From Icerya purchasi (Eukaryota > Arthropoda > Insecta > Hemiptera > Monophlebidae): 64,000 nt of DNA. The position numbers and the translations under genes are program-made. The notes below the pieces were generated by a model that worked only from the letters and a program-made list of their open reading frames with translations, did no database searches and had not been told where the DNA came from. This document shows, piece after piece, positions 1 to 12,727 of the stretch. The DNA lies in contig CM077116.1 of the NCBI GenBank assembly GCA_039619475.1, positions 381,200,760 to 381,264,759 on the forward strand, read 5' to 3'. Position 1 is the stretch's first letter; every line of letters begins with the position of its first letter.

Positions 1-536
1 TGTTTTTCGTTTATTATGTGACTGGGCATAGTACTCATTAATTTAATTAAAACCGAATCATCTGTATTGTCGATTCGTAGATTTACCCCTCTAGGATGAA
101 TGTAACAGGTATTATTTTGATTCCTTGTTAGTCGAGTTTTTGGTCTGGAAGGTAACTTTACGTTATTGCATTTAAATTCAAGTAATCTGTAATAATAATA
201 ATGCATTTTGGGAGACATTTCATTATTTTCCTTCCACCAGGTTGATGTAGTGTCACTCCGTTTCCAATGAGGTAGTATAAGTTTCAAACCCCTTTTCTGA
301 ATTTTGCCTATTTTATTGATTTCCGTTTTTTTAGCCTCACCCCATATTTGGATCCCATATAAAATTTTAGACATTATTATGGCATTAATGTCCGTAACGT
401 TCCATATGAAAGAACCGGCTTCAATTTATATAATGCTGGAATTGACTGTCTGATTTTCGAATTTAAGTTTTGTATGTGATTTTTCCAGTTCAATGAGATA
501 TATATATTCCTAGATATTTAAAATTTGTTACATTCA

Positions 537-1112
537 CTAGAGGTGGACATGAACATAGGTGAGTGATTTTTTTTCTGTATCGTTCATGTAAGCATTCATT
601 ATTATGTATTCTGATTCGCGACTCTTATGTTTAGAAATATTACGATTACGGAGTAGTTTTGATTTATTTACAGTTATACATAACCTCCTGTCATGCGCCC
701 ATTTACTGACATTATCGGCATCTTGCTGCAGTAATTTTTCTGCTATCTCTAGATTTTTATGTTCAATTAATAAGATGTCATCGGAAAATACATAAACCTT
801 TGCATTTTTGATGTGCTTATATAATGAGTTCGTGTATATAAGAAATAGAATAGGAGCCAGTATTGTACCCTGACCTACTCCATATCGATTCGCCTTTTCA
901 TTACTAATATTACCTGCAATTTTTACTACGCTTCTCCTGTTTTGCAAATAATTCTTAAACCACAATATTTGATTATTTACAATGCCCATATCTTCTAAAT
1001 CTTTAATAAGCAGATCATGGTCAACTAGATCAAAAGCTTTAGCTAAGTCTATAAAGGTAATTATAAATTGGTTCCCCCTCGATAATCCTGTGTTTATCTC
1101 ATTTACAAACGT
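537..1112 (-). pseudogene. LINE A ORF2, RT palm
   Basis: This frame carries the palm. FIDLAKAFDLVDHDLL (first catalytic aspartate) lies at about 1025-1070, then the GVGQGTILAPILFLIY loop, then VFSDDILL, where the catalytic pair sits in FSDD rather than the usual Y/FADD. The two aspartates are kept, but the residue before them is Ser and the usual GVPQGS loop reads GVGQGT. A stop or frame break follows at about 537. The thumb (KYLGI) and tail continue in other frames to position 1. Reading is clear as an RT; activity is not expected. Confidence 0.8.
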
Positions 1113-2150
1113 TCTTAGTAAAAAGTAACGGTGGATCTTTTTTCTCTAAATCCGTGTTGGTTTTCATAGAGCAGATTGTTTTTTTCCACGTAATTCCTTA
1201 AATGTTTGCCGATATACTGTTCTAGAATTTTAGCTATTACAGGCATTATTGTTATTGGGCGATAGTTTTCGGTTTGGTTTTGAGCCCCCTTCTTATATAT
1301 CGGTCTAATAATACCTCTTTTGAGCCCATCAGGGATGCACGCTTCCTTAATTGAGCGATTGACCATACAGGTTAAAATAGGAGTTAACAACTTTGAGTTT
1401 TGTTTAATGTCTTTCACCCTAATCTCGTCCCATCCTGGTGCTTTGTGAATTTTTAGATCGTTAATTATTTCTTCTATTTGAGAAACACTTGCAAGTGGAA
1501 TGAAGAATGAGGTCATATTTAACTTGTCAACGTTAGTACTCAGTAACTGAATGTCACAAGTGTGTCTATGCTCTTCTACCGAACGTACGAAGTTTTCGCT
1601 AAATTGTTCAGCTACTGTTGAACTATCCCCAAAATGTTTAGTAATGAAATCATCTACTGTCGTTTTGTTTTTTTTACTAACAATGTTATTGATTATACCC
1701 CATGTTTTTTTGCTATCGTTGTTTGCCATCACTATTTGTCTTTGATAATACTTCTGCTTGGCATTCCTTATTTCTGTTTCAACTAAATTCCGATATTTTT
1801 TGAACAGATTTTTATATCTCACGCTAGTTCTATTTCCTTTACTGAGTTTAAAGTATTGATCTCTGATTTTCATAAAATTAATTATTTTCTGACTCATCCA
1901 TTCGTTTTTAGGATTATATTTACATCCCCTTTTCCCCTCACTCACCACCACTTTGCAATCTTTATATATGTTTTGGAACACTGAACGAAAACGATGATAT
2001 ACGTCTCCTACCGTTGAGGAGTTACTTACTTTGCTCCAGGTATAATTACTAATTTGGTTCTGCAATCTTCCTTCTTCAAAAACACATTTCAGAGGATTTT
2101 TATAATAAGTTATTTTCCGGTTCGCTATGCGAAACCTTCCATAACAAACT
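1113..2150 (-). pseudogene. LINE A ORF2, linker and RT fingers
   Basis: This open stretch of about 340 codons encodes the region between the endonuclease and the palm. A basic linker (FKKYRNLVETEIRNAKQKYY) leads to the RT finger motifs KAPGWDEIRVKDI, IRPIYKKGAQ, ENYRPITIMPVIAKILEQ and NQHGFREKRSTVTFY. The frame is open above the first methionine at 2065 up to about 2148. It breaks at about 1113, and the palm follows in another frame. In a live element it would help reverse-transcribe the element's RNA at a nicked target site; this copy cannot make an intact enzyme. Confidence 0.8.
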
Positions 2151-2190
2151 TAGATGTACTTGATTTCGAATCAACTGAACGAAATAACTA

Positions 2191-2573
2191 GCACGGAAAA
2201 CAAAACAGTCCAACCATGGATTAACTCCAAACCAGCATTGATGGGAGTATTTTATTTTTTAATTTTTTTCATTAATATTATTATTTATTTATTTGCAAAA
2301 TCACTGGGTTATTGGTTTTTGAAAAATATTTAATATTTTTTTAGGAAAAAATGTTTTTTTTTTAATTTTAAGAGGGCCCCAATCATATTTTTGCCCCGGG
2401 CCCCCAACTTTCTGCGAATACATGAATTAAAGAACCATCAAAATAAAAAATTACCCAGTGTGTAATTTCTCCAATAAGGAAATACGTCGATTGAAAAAAA
2501 AAAATGAACTCTCTAGCTACTATAGAACGGGCTGTACGATTTTTTTTCTTGCAGCTTTATATAATAGATACGT
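2191..2573. other. No gene seen
   Basis: AT-rich intergenic DNA with a short GC-rich patch at 2370-2415 (GGGCCCC on one side, CCCGGGCCCCC on the other) that recalls decayed DNA-transposon ends. No partner end was found. Confidence 0.4.
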
Positions 2574-3925
2574 ATACTAGCTGACCCGGCGAATTTCGTC
2601 CCGCGCCAGAATCAATAAATGTTGTCTTAACTTATTAGCGGAATTAAATTCAGTCCTTTAGTAAGATCGAATTAATATTCAAAATAAATTAAGTTCAATA
2701 AATGTACAAAAATCAAAATGAAAAGTACTTTAATTGCATTGAAATGAATGTAATTCACGTGGCAGCAAGGCATTTGCTTTATTGTAGCAAATCGAAATGA
2801 TTCGCGTAGCATTGTTGTACTACTTTCAGTTAAAATCATAGTGGATGGTTTGCCGACAAGTGAACATACTATGTACCATTGATCATGAAAGAAACATTTA
2901 TATATATGGGATGGTATTGTTTAGTTCTAAGGATCAATATATTTTCATTTTTATATTTATGATATTTAGGTTTAGAAGCATATGCGTTTTAGGTTGTAAT
3001 ACTTATAATATTTTCTTATTTCTATAATCACCCAACAGAAATTATACTTACCATTTTCCCAGTTTGGATTATTCCATTGCGTTCATTAGTAATTAATACA
3101 TCACGTTTTATATTTGGGAATATAGTTTTGAAACGTTTTATATAATTTTGCGATCGCTTTATATTAAGTAAAACTTTGGAAACGTATCTAAATTCTTTTT
3201 TAAAACTACAACTCGATGGAAATTTGGGGAAATACTTTGTAATCAATTTTGTAAAATACAAAGACGTATGACGCTGAATTAAAATTAGAATTTCTAAAAC
3301 AAAATCTAAAATACTTTTCGTAGTCTTTGCTTTATAATGATTATATTCATTACATGACTGAAAATGGTGTAAATTATGGAAAAAAAATAAAAATTTGAAC
3401 AAATTTAAAATTAAAAAATTACGAAAGAGCTGCCTGCGTGATATAACGAAGGTTTCTCGTCTCCTGATTAGTTATTTCACTATGGTGTGAGATTGTCAGA
3501 GTATTAAGGTCTGGGATAGGGGTCAAAGGTCAAAACGGACAAATTCGAGGTTCGTGACGCTGAAAGGCTGATCGGAAGGGTGCGAAGGTGTGGAATACAG
3601 TATCCGACGGTTGGACGGGCTAGAGGGGTTGCTAGAACGCGAACGAAGAGCGTAATGATCATTATTATTATTATCATATTATCGTCTGTGCGGTCACTGC
3701 ACGGTTCAGTGAGACGGACATGTTTCTCCATCTCTCTCTCTTCCCAGAAGTAATAAGTGTAATTGCGTGGGTTGGGAGGGGTCTACCTGGTCCAATTGTG
3801 AATCTAAACCATACATAGGCCCTCTTAAACACCCAAAGAAAATTTCATCGAAATCGGTTAAGCCGTTTGGGAGGAGTTCAATGACAAACACACGTGTCCT
3901 ACAATTTTATTTATAAAGATATGCT
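2574..3925 (+). repeat. Dispersed repeat with arthropod-type head and tail
   Basis: The head, after a short TA-rich stretch, reads actagctgacccggcgaatt. The tail reads aaatttcatcgaaatcggtt, then gccgtttgggaggagttc, then an acaaacacac run and a T-rich end at about 3920. From memory, this head and tail pair recurs across many arthropod genomes, but I cannot name its class. The interior has an unrecognised minus-strand open frame (3028-3402) and an ATT/TTA microsatellite near 3660. It could be one element of about 1.35 kb or a head and a tail separated by another insertion. Confidence 0.5.
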
Positions 3926-6361
3926 TCAGTAAAGTTTATTCTTAGCTCGGACCGAATAATATAGATAAACATTATATATATAAAATTTCTAGTTATCTGC
4001 TATATTCGTAATAATATTTATTTTAATAGTTTGAAATTTCGGCAAGCAGAATGATATATTTCACTTCAGTTAATATTTTTGTAATCGAAATTAAAACCGA
4101 GCGTTTTAAAAAATTGTAAAATTACATTTCAGTATTTTTGAGTAGTTCAGTAAAAGGTTTGTTTGAAGAATATTTAATGCCAATCGCATAATTTAGCGTT
4201 ACTAAATTAAAAAGTACGATACTCATTCGGTAAAAGACTCGAAGAACATTTAATGCAACGTAATTTAGCTTTACTCAATCAAAAACACGATACTCACAAA
4301 TTACAGACGCGCTCCGAATTGCCTATCCTTCACTAATATTTCGCTTGTCGCGCGTAGCATCATCAGTTTGACATCGCTTTATATTCAATTAATCAATCGA
4401 GAGATTTTTGACCGACTCTCAAAAAGAACTTGAGAATTTTAATATTTTTACGAATAAACAAAGCGTTAAAATTAGAACAATAAAAATTTTTTTATTATTT
4501 TTTCCTTTTTGTACATATCAGTGACGACACGTCATTCTTGTTTCGAGGTAATACGAAAAAATCATTATGGAATATTGCAACGTTTTTCAGTTACATTTTG
4601 AAATAAATGTGCGAAAAGATCAGATTAAAATTGAAACTGAAAACTATCTTGATAAAATTAAACCAGTAGGATACCAGCTTTTGTGCAGAAGCACATCATA
4701 ACATGCATCTTTTAAGGTAGTTATGCAGCTATGTGTTTCGCTGGGCTAGAATATGCCCATTGTAACTTCCGAAAAGAATTTAACTTATACTGGATTATCA
4801 TGTTCATGATTAACACACTTAAAATAAAATATAAAAAAAAAAAAAAAAGAATAAAGGTAGGCGCGTTTCGTTTCATGAAAACATGAACTATGTCAGGGCA
4901 ACGCTTTTAAATGGCGTACGCATTTTGCGAAACGACCGTAAGACGTGCATAGTAACTAGTTGTAAAATACTATTTACAACATCTCTTCCGTGACAATACT
5001 GGAAGAACTAGTTTCTCCGGGTGCTTTGACAAAGTCCGAAAGGTAGAATTATACGTACATATATGTGTGGAGAGCTGTGGTGTGGGCATATGCTAGTATT
5101 TCGACAAATGTATGTGCATATGCTTGCATATGTGTAATGTGCAGCGAACGTGTTAGTAAATTATGAACAACCAACTTACTTCAAAGTGTGCAATGAGAAA
5201 AAAAAATCGAATATTTTATTAGATATTTTTAAAGTGTTGATTCCAGCTGTCTCTATTAAAATTTTCTTCAAATTAATTATAATAATAAAAGTAAATTTTG
5301 ACGTAAAATTATTATTGGGAGATTATTGGGAGATATTTCTACGGAGAATTTTAAACGATTTTTACTTAATGAATTTTTTAAAAACAATTTCAATAAAACA
5401 TGTAAAATACAAAATCACGTATAAATATTTGCTGATTAGTTTCAGAACCATAAGAGTAAACATTAAAAATACCTATAAAATTTTTTTATTTCAAAATGAT
5501 TACGTTTCCGCGAATTTCACCTCAAGCCCTGAAAATTGAATTTTTTTTCCGCCTATTTCTTCAACAAGGAAGTGGTTCGCGTCGAAACAGTCCTCTTCAT
5601 CCGATACGGTCTCCGCTATATTTTTTTATCAGCGATTTTATAGTTGTTGTAAATATGAAACGCGGCTAAACAAAATAAACACGGTTTTATCGGATAACGA
5701 TAAAATACAACTAAATAACACCTGTCTATTAATTAGAACGGTTTAACGACCGTTAGAAGGGATTAACGTTGAGTTTCCGCAAATCTGTTGCTGTCAAGTT
5801 GCCTTCTTCCGAATTGCTCCAAGCGACCGATAGCGACAATTTGGTTACGATAAAACTTTAGATAACTCCGAAGACCGCTAACGCTGGTTAAAGCATCTGC
5901 GTTGGTTGATAACAGCGTCCGTCTTTATCCTAATTGTTTTATATTTCTACTACTAAAGTGACTTAAATCAGCGACGCTTCTTTTATTATTGTAGCCTTTA
6001 TTATAATACTTTTTCGATAAATCCTATAGCGCTATTTAACTACCATTTCGGAGAATAATGAAATCCATCTTTGATAAAAACGATCAATAGGTTTTGTCTT
6101 GAAAAGAAACATTTTTCAAAACGTTTAGTAGTGTCGTATAAGAAAGTTTGCAGTCCGGCTCCGTCCGACTGCCTATCACTTCGCGTCTTCGTGCTATTAG
6201 CTCGGGGACTATTTCAGAATATTCAGGTGATTATACTTACGTGTCCAACGCTGTTTATTTTAGACATTTTAAATGTGTACAAATTGTCGTAGCGATATAG
6301 CCGAATTGCTACTCTACGATGGAACTACTAAACAAATAATCGGCCGTCCCGAGTATAGTGA
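3926..6361. other. No gene seen
   Basis: AT-rich DNA with scattered CpGs, an A-run at 4830-4848, and an open frame at 5150-5539 whose protein is Lys/Ile/Asn-rich and unrecognised, as expected by chance at this composition. One local direct repeat lies at 4149-4302. Confidence 0.4.
4149..4302 (+). repeat. Degenerate direct repeat, two units of about 75-80 bp
   Basis: Two adjacent units share gtaaaag, then gaagaa-atttaatgc, then taattagc-ttact, then acgatactca, beginning near 4151 and 4231. They are diverged copies of one sequence. No coding sense was found. Confidence 0.5.
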
Positions 6362-6369
6362 CAAATGAA

Positions 6370-6650
6370 CAAGGGCGTCACCAGCCGATGAGCCGTGTGT
6401 GTGTGTAGGGGGGGGGGGGACAAGATGATAGAAAGAGGATATGAGTTATAGGAAAAATAAAATTTATAAGTTGTAAAGGCTTAATTAAACAAGAATAAAA
6501 TCTTAATTGAATTTTCGTGGGTTTCTGGCAAATTGCCCATGATTACGCGCCTATGAATACTCATCATAGCCAGTTGATTAAGAAGTTTCAAGGCTCCAGA
6601 AGAGGGTGGGGGGGGCAATTTCCCCCTGTCCCCCGCTGGCGACGCCAATG
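6370..6650. mobile_element. hAT-type MITE (281 bp)
   Basis: Terminal inverted repeats of 16 bp match at 13 positions: 6370-6385 caagggcgtcaccagc against the complement of 6635-6650 (cattggcgtcgccagc). Inside them a G-run and GGGGGACA motif is mirrored as TGTCCCCC. The flanks are 8-bp near-identical target duplications, caaatgaa (6362-6369) and taaatgaa (6651-6658). An 8-bp duplication with ends beginning CA is the hAT signature. It has no coding capacity, so it would have been moved by a transposase supplied elsewhere. Confidence 0.7.
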
Positions 6651-6658
6651 TAAATGAA

Positions 6659-9600
6659 TATTATTAAAAACGATATTGCGCGATAGAAAAAACCACTACG
6701 GATTTAGTTAAAGTGATTTTCCGATTGCCAGTTTTCCCGGAATAGATAGCATTCCGAATTTAGGTTTCCCCCGAATTATTTCACTCGAATACTCTCATTT
6801 TCCCAAACCCACTTTCGCTGAACATCGAAAGCACTAACTGACTCGTAAATTGGTCTGCATCTGAACTTTCGAACGCCACTGAAATGTATTTTTCGTTATG
6901 TAGACTATTTTTGTTCGCCATATTCATCGGTAACAGCTTTTAAAGTTATTCAACGGAATTTTACTCCGTTAAAATGATGACTTTCCAGAATGTCGCTGCT
7001 ATTGGTGAGAAAACATTGTTCGCAGAACGTAGGGACATTTACCTCCCCGATTGTGAGTGCAGGAAGGCAAGATTTACTGGAATTAGCGTAAATAGGGGTG
7101 CGACCGACTCTCCACCGGGAGAATAGGTCATTCTCTGTCGAATGGATGATAGTCGCTGCACAACTATCCGTCAAATTAAATGTAATTTGAATTACTCGTA
7201 CAGCATCTGAAGAAAAAAGCTAAAGACCATCTCGAGGAAATCCCAAAGACTGAACTATAAGAGGTACCTCCATTCGTGCTAATTGCCGGGCGGTAAAAGG
7301 CGTTCAAGAATTCTGGGCGGAATTCAGATGTAGAGGTTGCCCAAGTGCATGCTGTACTCCGCATTGATGGTAATTTGCTGCGTAATCTGGTTTTCGTCCC
7401 AAGCTTTGGTTTTATAATTTTTTTTTTTTTTCAGATATCAGCGTCGCAATATATTCGAATAGCGCTGAAATCGAGCACTTTCCTTCGTTTCAGGGCCGGC
7501 AAGCAACTTACCGCTAATACCGATGAATACGATTGGGATGTTACTTGAGCATGATAGAACGCGCACTATTTCATTGACAGTCAGATACGGACGAGTGTGG
7601 ATTATTGCAGGAAAGAGTGTTGATGAAATCGGTGCAGAAGAATAACGGTACCTTTGCGCGATATACGTGAAACCGCGCCGATTTAATAACGTAAAGTATT
7701 GTTGAGAGAACTAGAAAATCGGGGAATTCCACAACCCGTTCCATATATGTACATATAAATGAGAAGTAACCAGCTGACATTTATGAATATTCCCAGAATA
7801 GTAAATATAAAGAGTATTCTTTCCGAGCATATTGATAAGGTAAAATTCATTGAAGATGTAGAGGTTAAACCGGAGAGAATCAATCGCGCAAGGGAGAATA
7901 GAAAAGATAGAAGTGCATTCACATGAAAGAAGAGATGTTTCGCGTTTGATGATGAAAGGATCGATTTGAAGGAGAAGATTCAAAAGAGTTTGTTATAAAG
8001 TGGATTTGCTGTTATGCGAAGAAGAGCAGTAAGTAAAGCGCGTCGTCTGCATAATTCTACCGGTAGACTGGCTCGACATATAGGAATCGTCTAATGGGAA
8101 AAAATTCTTCTAACGCAAGCGTAACGTCACTAACAGCTGATGAGCATAATGTCCTCTAGAGCGACATCTGAAGCGTGCCACTTTAACGAAAGTGATCCTA
8201 TGAGTTAATTCGAAATGGGAGAGATCGATAATCGACATTCACGTAGACATCGCCAACTTATTATGTGCGCAAAAAACACCGTCTGAGGAGATGACACGTA
8301 GCATGGAGATGCCGGTAATTTGATTTCTAATTCACAAAGCCGCGATAATTTTATCCGGCTCTTGAACGAGGTTCACGATAACAACGGTCTCGCAGTCTGC
8401 AGTCCTGCGTGTATGAAAATATTGTGTCTTGTTCCCACTTTTCGAAAAGCTAAATTCAGTTAGAGGAGAAACGTTTTTTTAGTCCGCGATGTTTGAATAG
8501 ATAGGTTCGAAGGTGTTTTGGTCGAAAAAATTGACTATTTGTTTGTATGAGAAGGGATAATGTAGCAATTTCATCGTCGAGCAAAATGAGCTCGCGCCAA
8601 ATTAAGAAAAGATAAAATATATTCAACACGTACACGTACGCGACAACGGACGGTCAGATACGAACTGATAACGAATATTAGATAACGTTAAACAAACGTT
8701 ATAATTAGATCATACGAACGCGGCAAATGGCGTCTCGCAACCGAAATTATAATATTTTATGAACCGAATTAAATTCTGAAATAGCCGAAGAAAGGCTTAA
8801 ATTGCGCCTATTGTCTTTGCGATATTACAGAGAAATACGTATACTCTTAACTTGTATTCTATCAATTTTCAGCGAAATACTACGAAAAAGAAGCCCGTAT
8901 TTTACGACACGAAATAAAATTATACTTTCTGATATGTAAGAAATTAAAACAGCAACGATTGTGTAAATGACTAACCGGTTATTAGTCGATTTTGATTTTA
9001 AAAAAGGAATGTAAAAACCATTAACGAAATCGTTAGGCTCCTCCTCCTGGCCCGTTAATGAAATGCAGAACCGTCCGACTTGAGCATTTAATTTTAAAAG
9101 CGAATAATAATTGTTATTTTCACCGGGAAAAGTGGAAAACTTTTAAACAGCTCTTAATTTACTTATTCGCGTTCGTATCGAAAAGGGTCCAAAACAGCGG
9201 AAGTAATTTGCTAAATTAAACGGGCAGAGAATCGAGTTTAATCTCAGTTACGGAAATTATGTATATCCTGTTTCGTATTTAATGGACTGGTTGAGTTTTA
9301 GCTCGATAACTATTGTCATAGTTACAGATCAATTAACCAATTCGATGGAATAGTGTCTATTCGAATTTTCTGATAAATCAGCCGAAGGAGAACGACGAAA
9401 AACCACTGCCTAAGTTTTCACACGGTTTTTATGAAGTATTTAATCGAAAATGTAAGTGAAATTAGCGAAAAAACTATTTCGGCCGAGTGGATTTTTTCAG
9501 AGTTTTACAGTCGACCATGTGTGGTATCGTAATTGAGCACAAAAAAAAGTCACGAATAAAGAAATCAAACAAGTCAAATGATTAAATAAGTTGAATACCT

Positions 9601-11633
9601 CAGCACTCACGCACTTTAATGGCTCTACCGATGGTCAACAATTTCCACCTGCGGATTATTACGTCACATCGGATGTACCTCGGAACATTATCGTAGGAAA
9701 GAATTTGTGCCGCGGTGACCGGTATTTGGCCGTTTCCCACAACCCTACTGCTCAGCTCTCATGTAAGTCGAATTACGTCAATGCGTATTCTCATCGGACC
9801 CTCGTTAAATTGAACTAGAATTTTCGCTATCACCACTAGTACAAACTTCGTATCCGATGCTTCATCTTCTTTCTTTTCATTTTGACATGAGCCGTTTCCA
9901 AGTCAATCTCGAATCCGAATACGAGTAATTTGGATTCGTACTTAAATACCATTTAAGGCCATCGTCTTCTTTGTGCTTCATTCGTGTCAACTTTCTCGAA
10001 ATGGGACAGCATATAGCTTCGGAGTGTATGTAATTGTAGTGCTCGACTATACTTTCTCTAAATATTCTCTTGCTTGAAGCGGAATCCTTATTTTTAATTA
10101 TTCACAGGTAAGAAGTATTTCGCCCCGTTATTTCTTATCCTCATTATCGATTCGGATTCATTAACAGCCAGCAGCCGGATATACTTGCTCTTGCTGTAGC
10201 CAGAACATCTTGGCTGCAGGCTTTACGTTCAGATGAATATGCGTTCAAACGAACTAAATGCAGACGGTGAATTCTGCGCATTTAGCTAAGATGAAATGTT
10301 ACTCTGGTCGAACTGTTGGCAGGAACATACCGCCTCCGTATCGTGAGTTTTTAGGGAAATAGAGCTACACGAGCATGCGTGGTCACACACGGCTTTACTG
10401 ATGTTGACTACACACTTTTTACCTGCGTAGAATTAATAATCCGTCGTCTACTGCGAGTGTAAGCAGCTTGTTCCTAGCATTGAATTCTGCTGCGCCTTTC
10501 GTTTTACACGATAGTAAACGACCCCGGGGGCTTAATAAGCTTCCTTTCGTAGTTAGTGGGCTGTTTTATTTTGTTGCACACCGTATCGGTATATAATCCT
10601 TTCTTAACAAAAATATTTAAAATTGTACTCGATTCGGTGAAGGTTTTTAATTTTGATACATCGTATCATTAAATATAGTCGCTGCGAAAGAGCAAAGAAA
10701 CGTACGTGCCTAGTATCCCCCCTTTTCCGGTTTTTGAGAGCCAAGCCAAAGTGTTGGAAATTAGCGCATTAAATGGTTGCGAACCAGCGTCGACATCGAA
10801 TTTTCAAGAAAACCAAAGATATCCGCTCGCAATCGTTCGTACGGCTCAATATATGCCGATTCCGGAAAGCTTAAAAGCATTTTTCGATAGTATCGCAATC
10901 ACACATGCCGCTTAAACACAGTTTCGAATCTTCAAAATTATTTACTTCTTCTACTTGTTACGAAATAAAATCGACTTCTTCTTACAGTTTATACTAATTT
11001 TCGAAATTATTACAATTATTATTCTTCGCGTGTTCGGTAATCATTCTGACAATTTGGACGGGGTTTTTATTTAATTCGGTTCAGAGTTATTCGAGAGTTA
11101 ATTTTAGTGAATTAAAATTACGACTAATTGTCGTTGTGAAATTTCCGCTCCAAAGCAAAGATTTTCTTACTGAATATAAAAGAAGAAAAAAAAAAAAGAG
11201 ATGCCAGTTGAACAACTAAGAGGTTTTACAACAAACTGCCGCGATCAGACAGGACCATAACATTTCTCGATGGCAGTGTAATGTAAACACTAAACACCAG
11301 CGGCAAATTCAGTTGAAACAAACCTATTTCACAGGTAAATAGAAAAAAGAACCTAATCATCGGCTAAGTTTAATGACGATGACGACGAACATAGTTTTAC
11401 CCGGGTTATATTTAAAAACTTGGCAATAATCGAATTTTCGAGCGATTAATATCTCTCAATAAATTGTCTGAAAATATGAAAAATCGTTTTTGGAAAAAAA
11501 AAATCGATTTCGATGTTTTCCCGACAAACTGAATAATAATAATGCACTGAGAAAAAAAACAAAAAAAAACAATAATTACACCCGACGAAAGATGGTTAAA
11601 TATAGCTTAAAGAAGGAATATAAACAACATTCA
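6659..11633. other. No gene seen, about 5 kb
   Basis: Unique-looking AT-rich DNA with many TCG and CGA words. The open frames here (6950-7174, 7345-7548, 7571-7983, 9591-9818, 10706-10915) are short, overlap one another on both strands and match no family I know. A small exon of a split host gene could hide here, but I see no supporting splice pattern. Confidence 0.35.
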
Positions 11634-11816
11634 TACCTTAATTAAAGTCTCGGTACACCAATTTCCCGACTTGCAACAATTAACGAACCGCATTAAATGG
11701 GTATAACAATAGACTCATTTTCTCTATCAGCCGAAAAAAAGGGCCATGAATATTTAATAATGCTTTTTTAAAATTATTATCGCAATTTGTTGTACCGAGA
11801 CTTTAATTGATGGTAT
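11634..11816. repeat. Fold-back repeat, arms of about 33 bp
   Basis: The left arm at 11631-11663 (core attaaagtctcggtacacca) is the reverse complement, with a few mismatches, of 11784-11816 (core tgttgtaccgagactttaat). Weaker complementarity continues outward on both sides. The spacer is about 120 bp and non-coding. This could be a small MITE or a structured transcript. No clean target duplication was identified. Confidence 0.55.
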
Positions 11817-12715
11817 AGATGTTTTCTTCGGGCATTATATTTCCCCTTTAAGGTATATTAAGTTGAATTTCGCCCATTGATCGAAATACGACCGTCATCA
11901 TTAAAAATTTTGAGGAAAACATATATGAATTTTTGCACATTTCCAAAAAAAATGTTTCCTACTCTTTAAATTTGTTCATATCTGAGAACGTACGCTTTTA
12001 TATGTGCTTACAATACAAAACAGTTCAGTACCATTATAATTGAATGAAAAATAAATTCAATAAAATAACACGGTAAATCACAATTTAAAAACCCTCGTCT
12101 ATTGATATTAAATGACACCTTAAGATTTAGTGAAAAAGCCAATAATGATGATTATTAAAGAAAATTAAAACATTTTAATAAGAACAGATTTACACTATTG
12201 CGATTTCATTTTTTATTTTAATAAGAAAAAAACAACTGTCTCCAAAATTTTGTGTACTGATAACATTAAAGATGGTCAATAGCTACTAAACAAAAAAGAG
12301 AAAAAAGAAAAACGTTTAGTAAACAGAGGAGAAATACTGAATTGTCTTTGCCTATTTATAAATAGATAAAGGATATCTTTTATCGAGTGTAATTATTTCT
12401 TACTTTTTAGAGCGTTTGTTTGAAATATTTAGAATAACTCTTGAATTAAGTTTTTGTTTTTTTCATTAATAACTATTAAACACTTTTAAATGTACATATT
12501 TTTCAATGATAATACGAAACCTAAAATATTGGCTTAGTAACGTTCAAATTCCGTCAGTAACGAGCCTATAAATCGAGCTTTAAGGGTTCTCTGCACTCCC
12601 ATCAGTAAGTAACGTTGATAATATTTTCAGCTCGTTCATTACCTGTTTAATTTGAACATCTTTGGTATTCCTACTTGATTCTAATGATAATTTTTGGCAT
12701 AATTTCTGTCTGGCT
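11817..12715. other. No gene seen
   Basis: AT-rich DNA with several homopolymer runs. No element ends or coding motifs were recognised. Confidence 0.35.
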
Positions 12716-12727
12716 ATATTAAGCGAA

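Larger units (their letters stand above)
1..2150 (-). mobile_element. LINE A (CR1-like non-LTR retrotransposon), decayed, runs off the window edge
   Basis: Reading the minus strand from about 2150 down to 1 gives the end of an ORF2 linker, the reverse transcriptase fingers and palm, the thumb, and a C-terminal tail. There are at least two frame breaks (near 1113 and near 540). Motifs resemble CR1-group LINEs: KAPGWDE, NYRPITIMPV, QHGFREKRST, FIDLAKAFDLVDHDLL, a GVGQGT loop, and KYLGI in the thumb. The endonuclease domain is missing at the 5' side and the 3' end lies beyond position 1. A second copy of the same family's 3' part sits at 15280-15900. The clade call rests on motif resemblance only. 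Confidence 0.8.

Noticed and set aside
604..795. Plus-strand open frame over LINE A
   Set aside because: Antisense shadow of the RT palm; no independent motif.
2370..2415. GC-rich GGGCCCC / CCCGGGCCCCC patch as a DNA-transposon end
   Set aside because: No matching inverted partner or target duplication found.
5150..5539. 129-codon open frame
   Set aside because: Lys/Ile/Asn-rich low-complexity protein expected by chance in AT-rich DNA; no known motif.
10706..10915. 69-codon frame with a fairly balanced composition
   Set aside because: No similarity that I recognise, and no splice or neighbour evidence.
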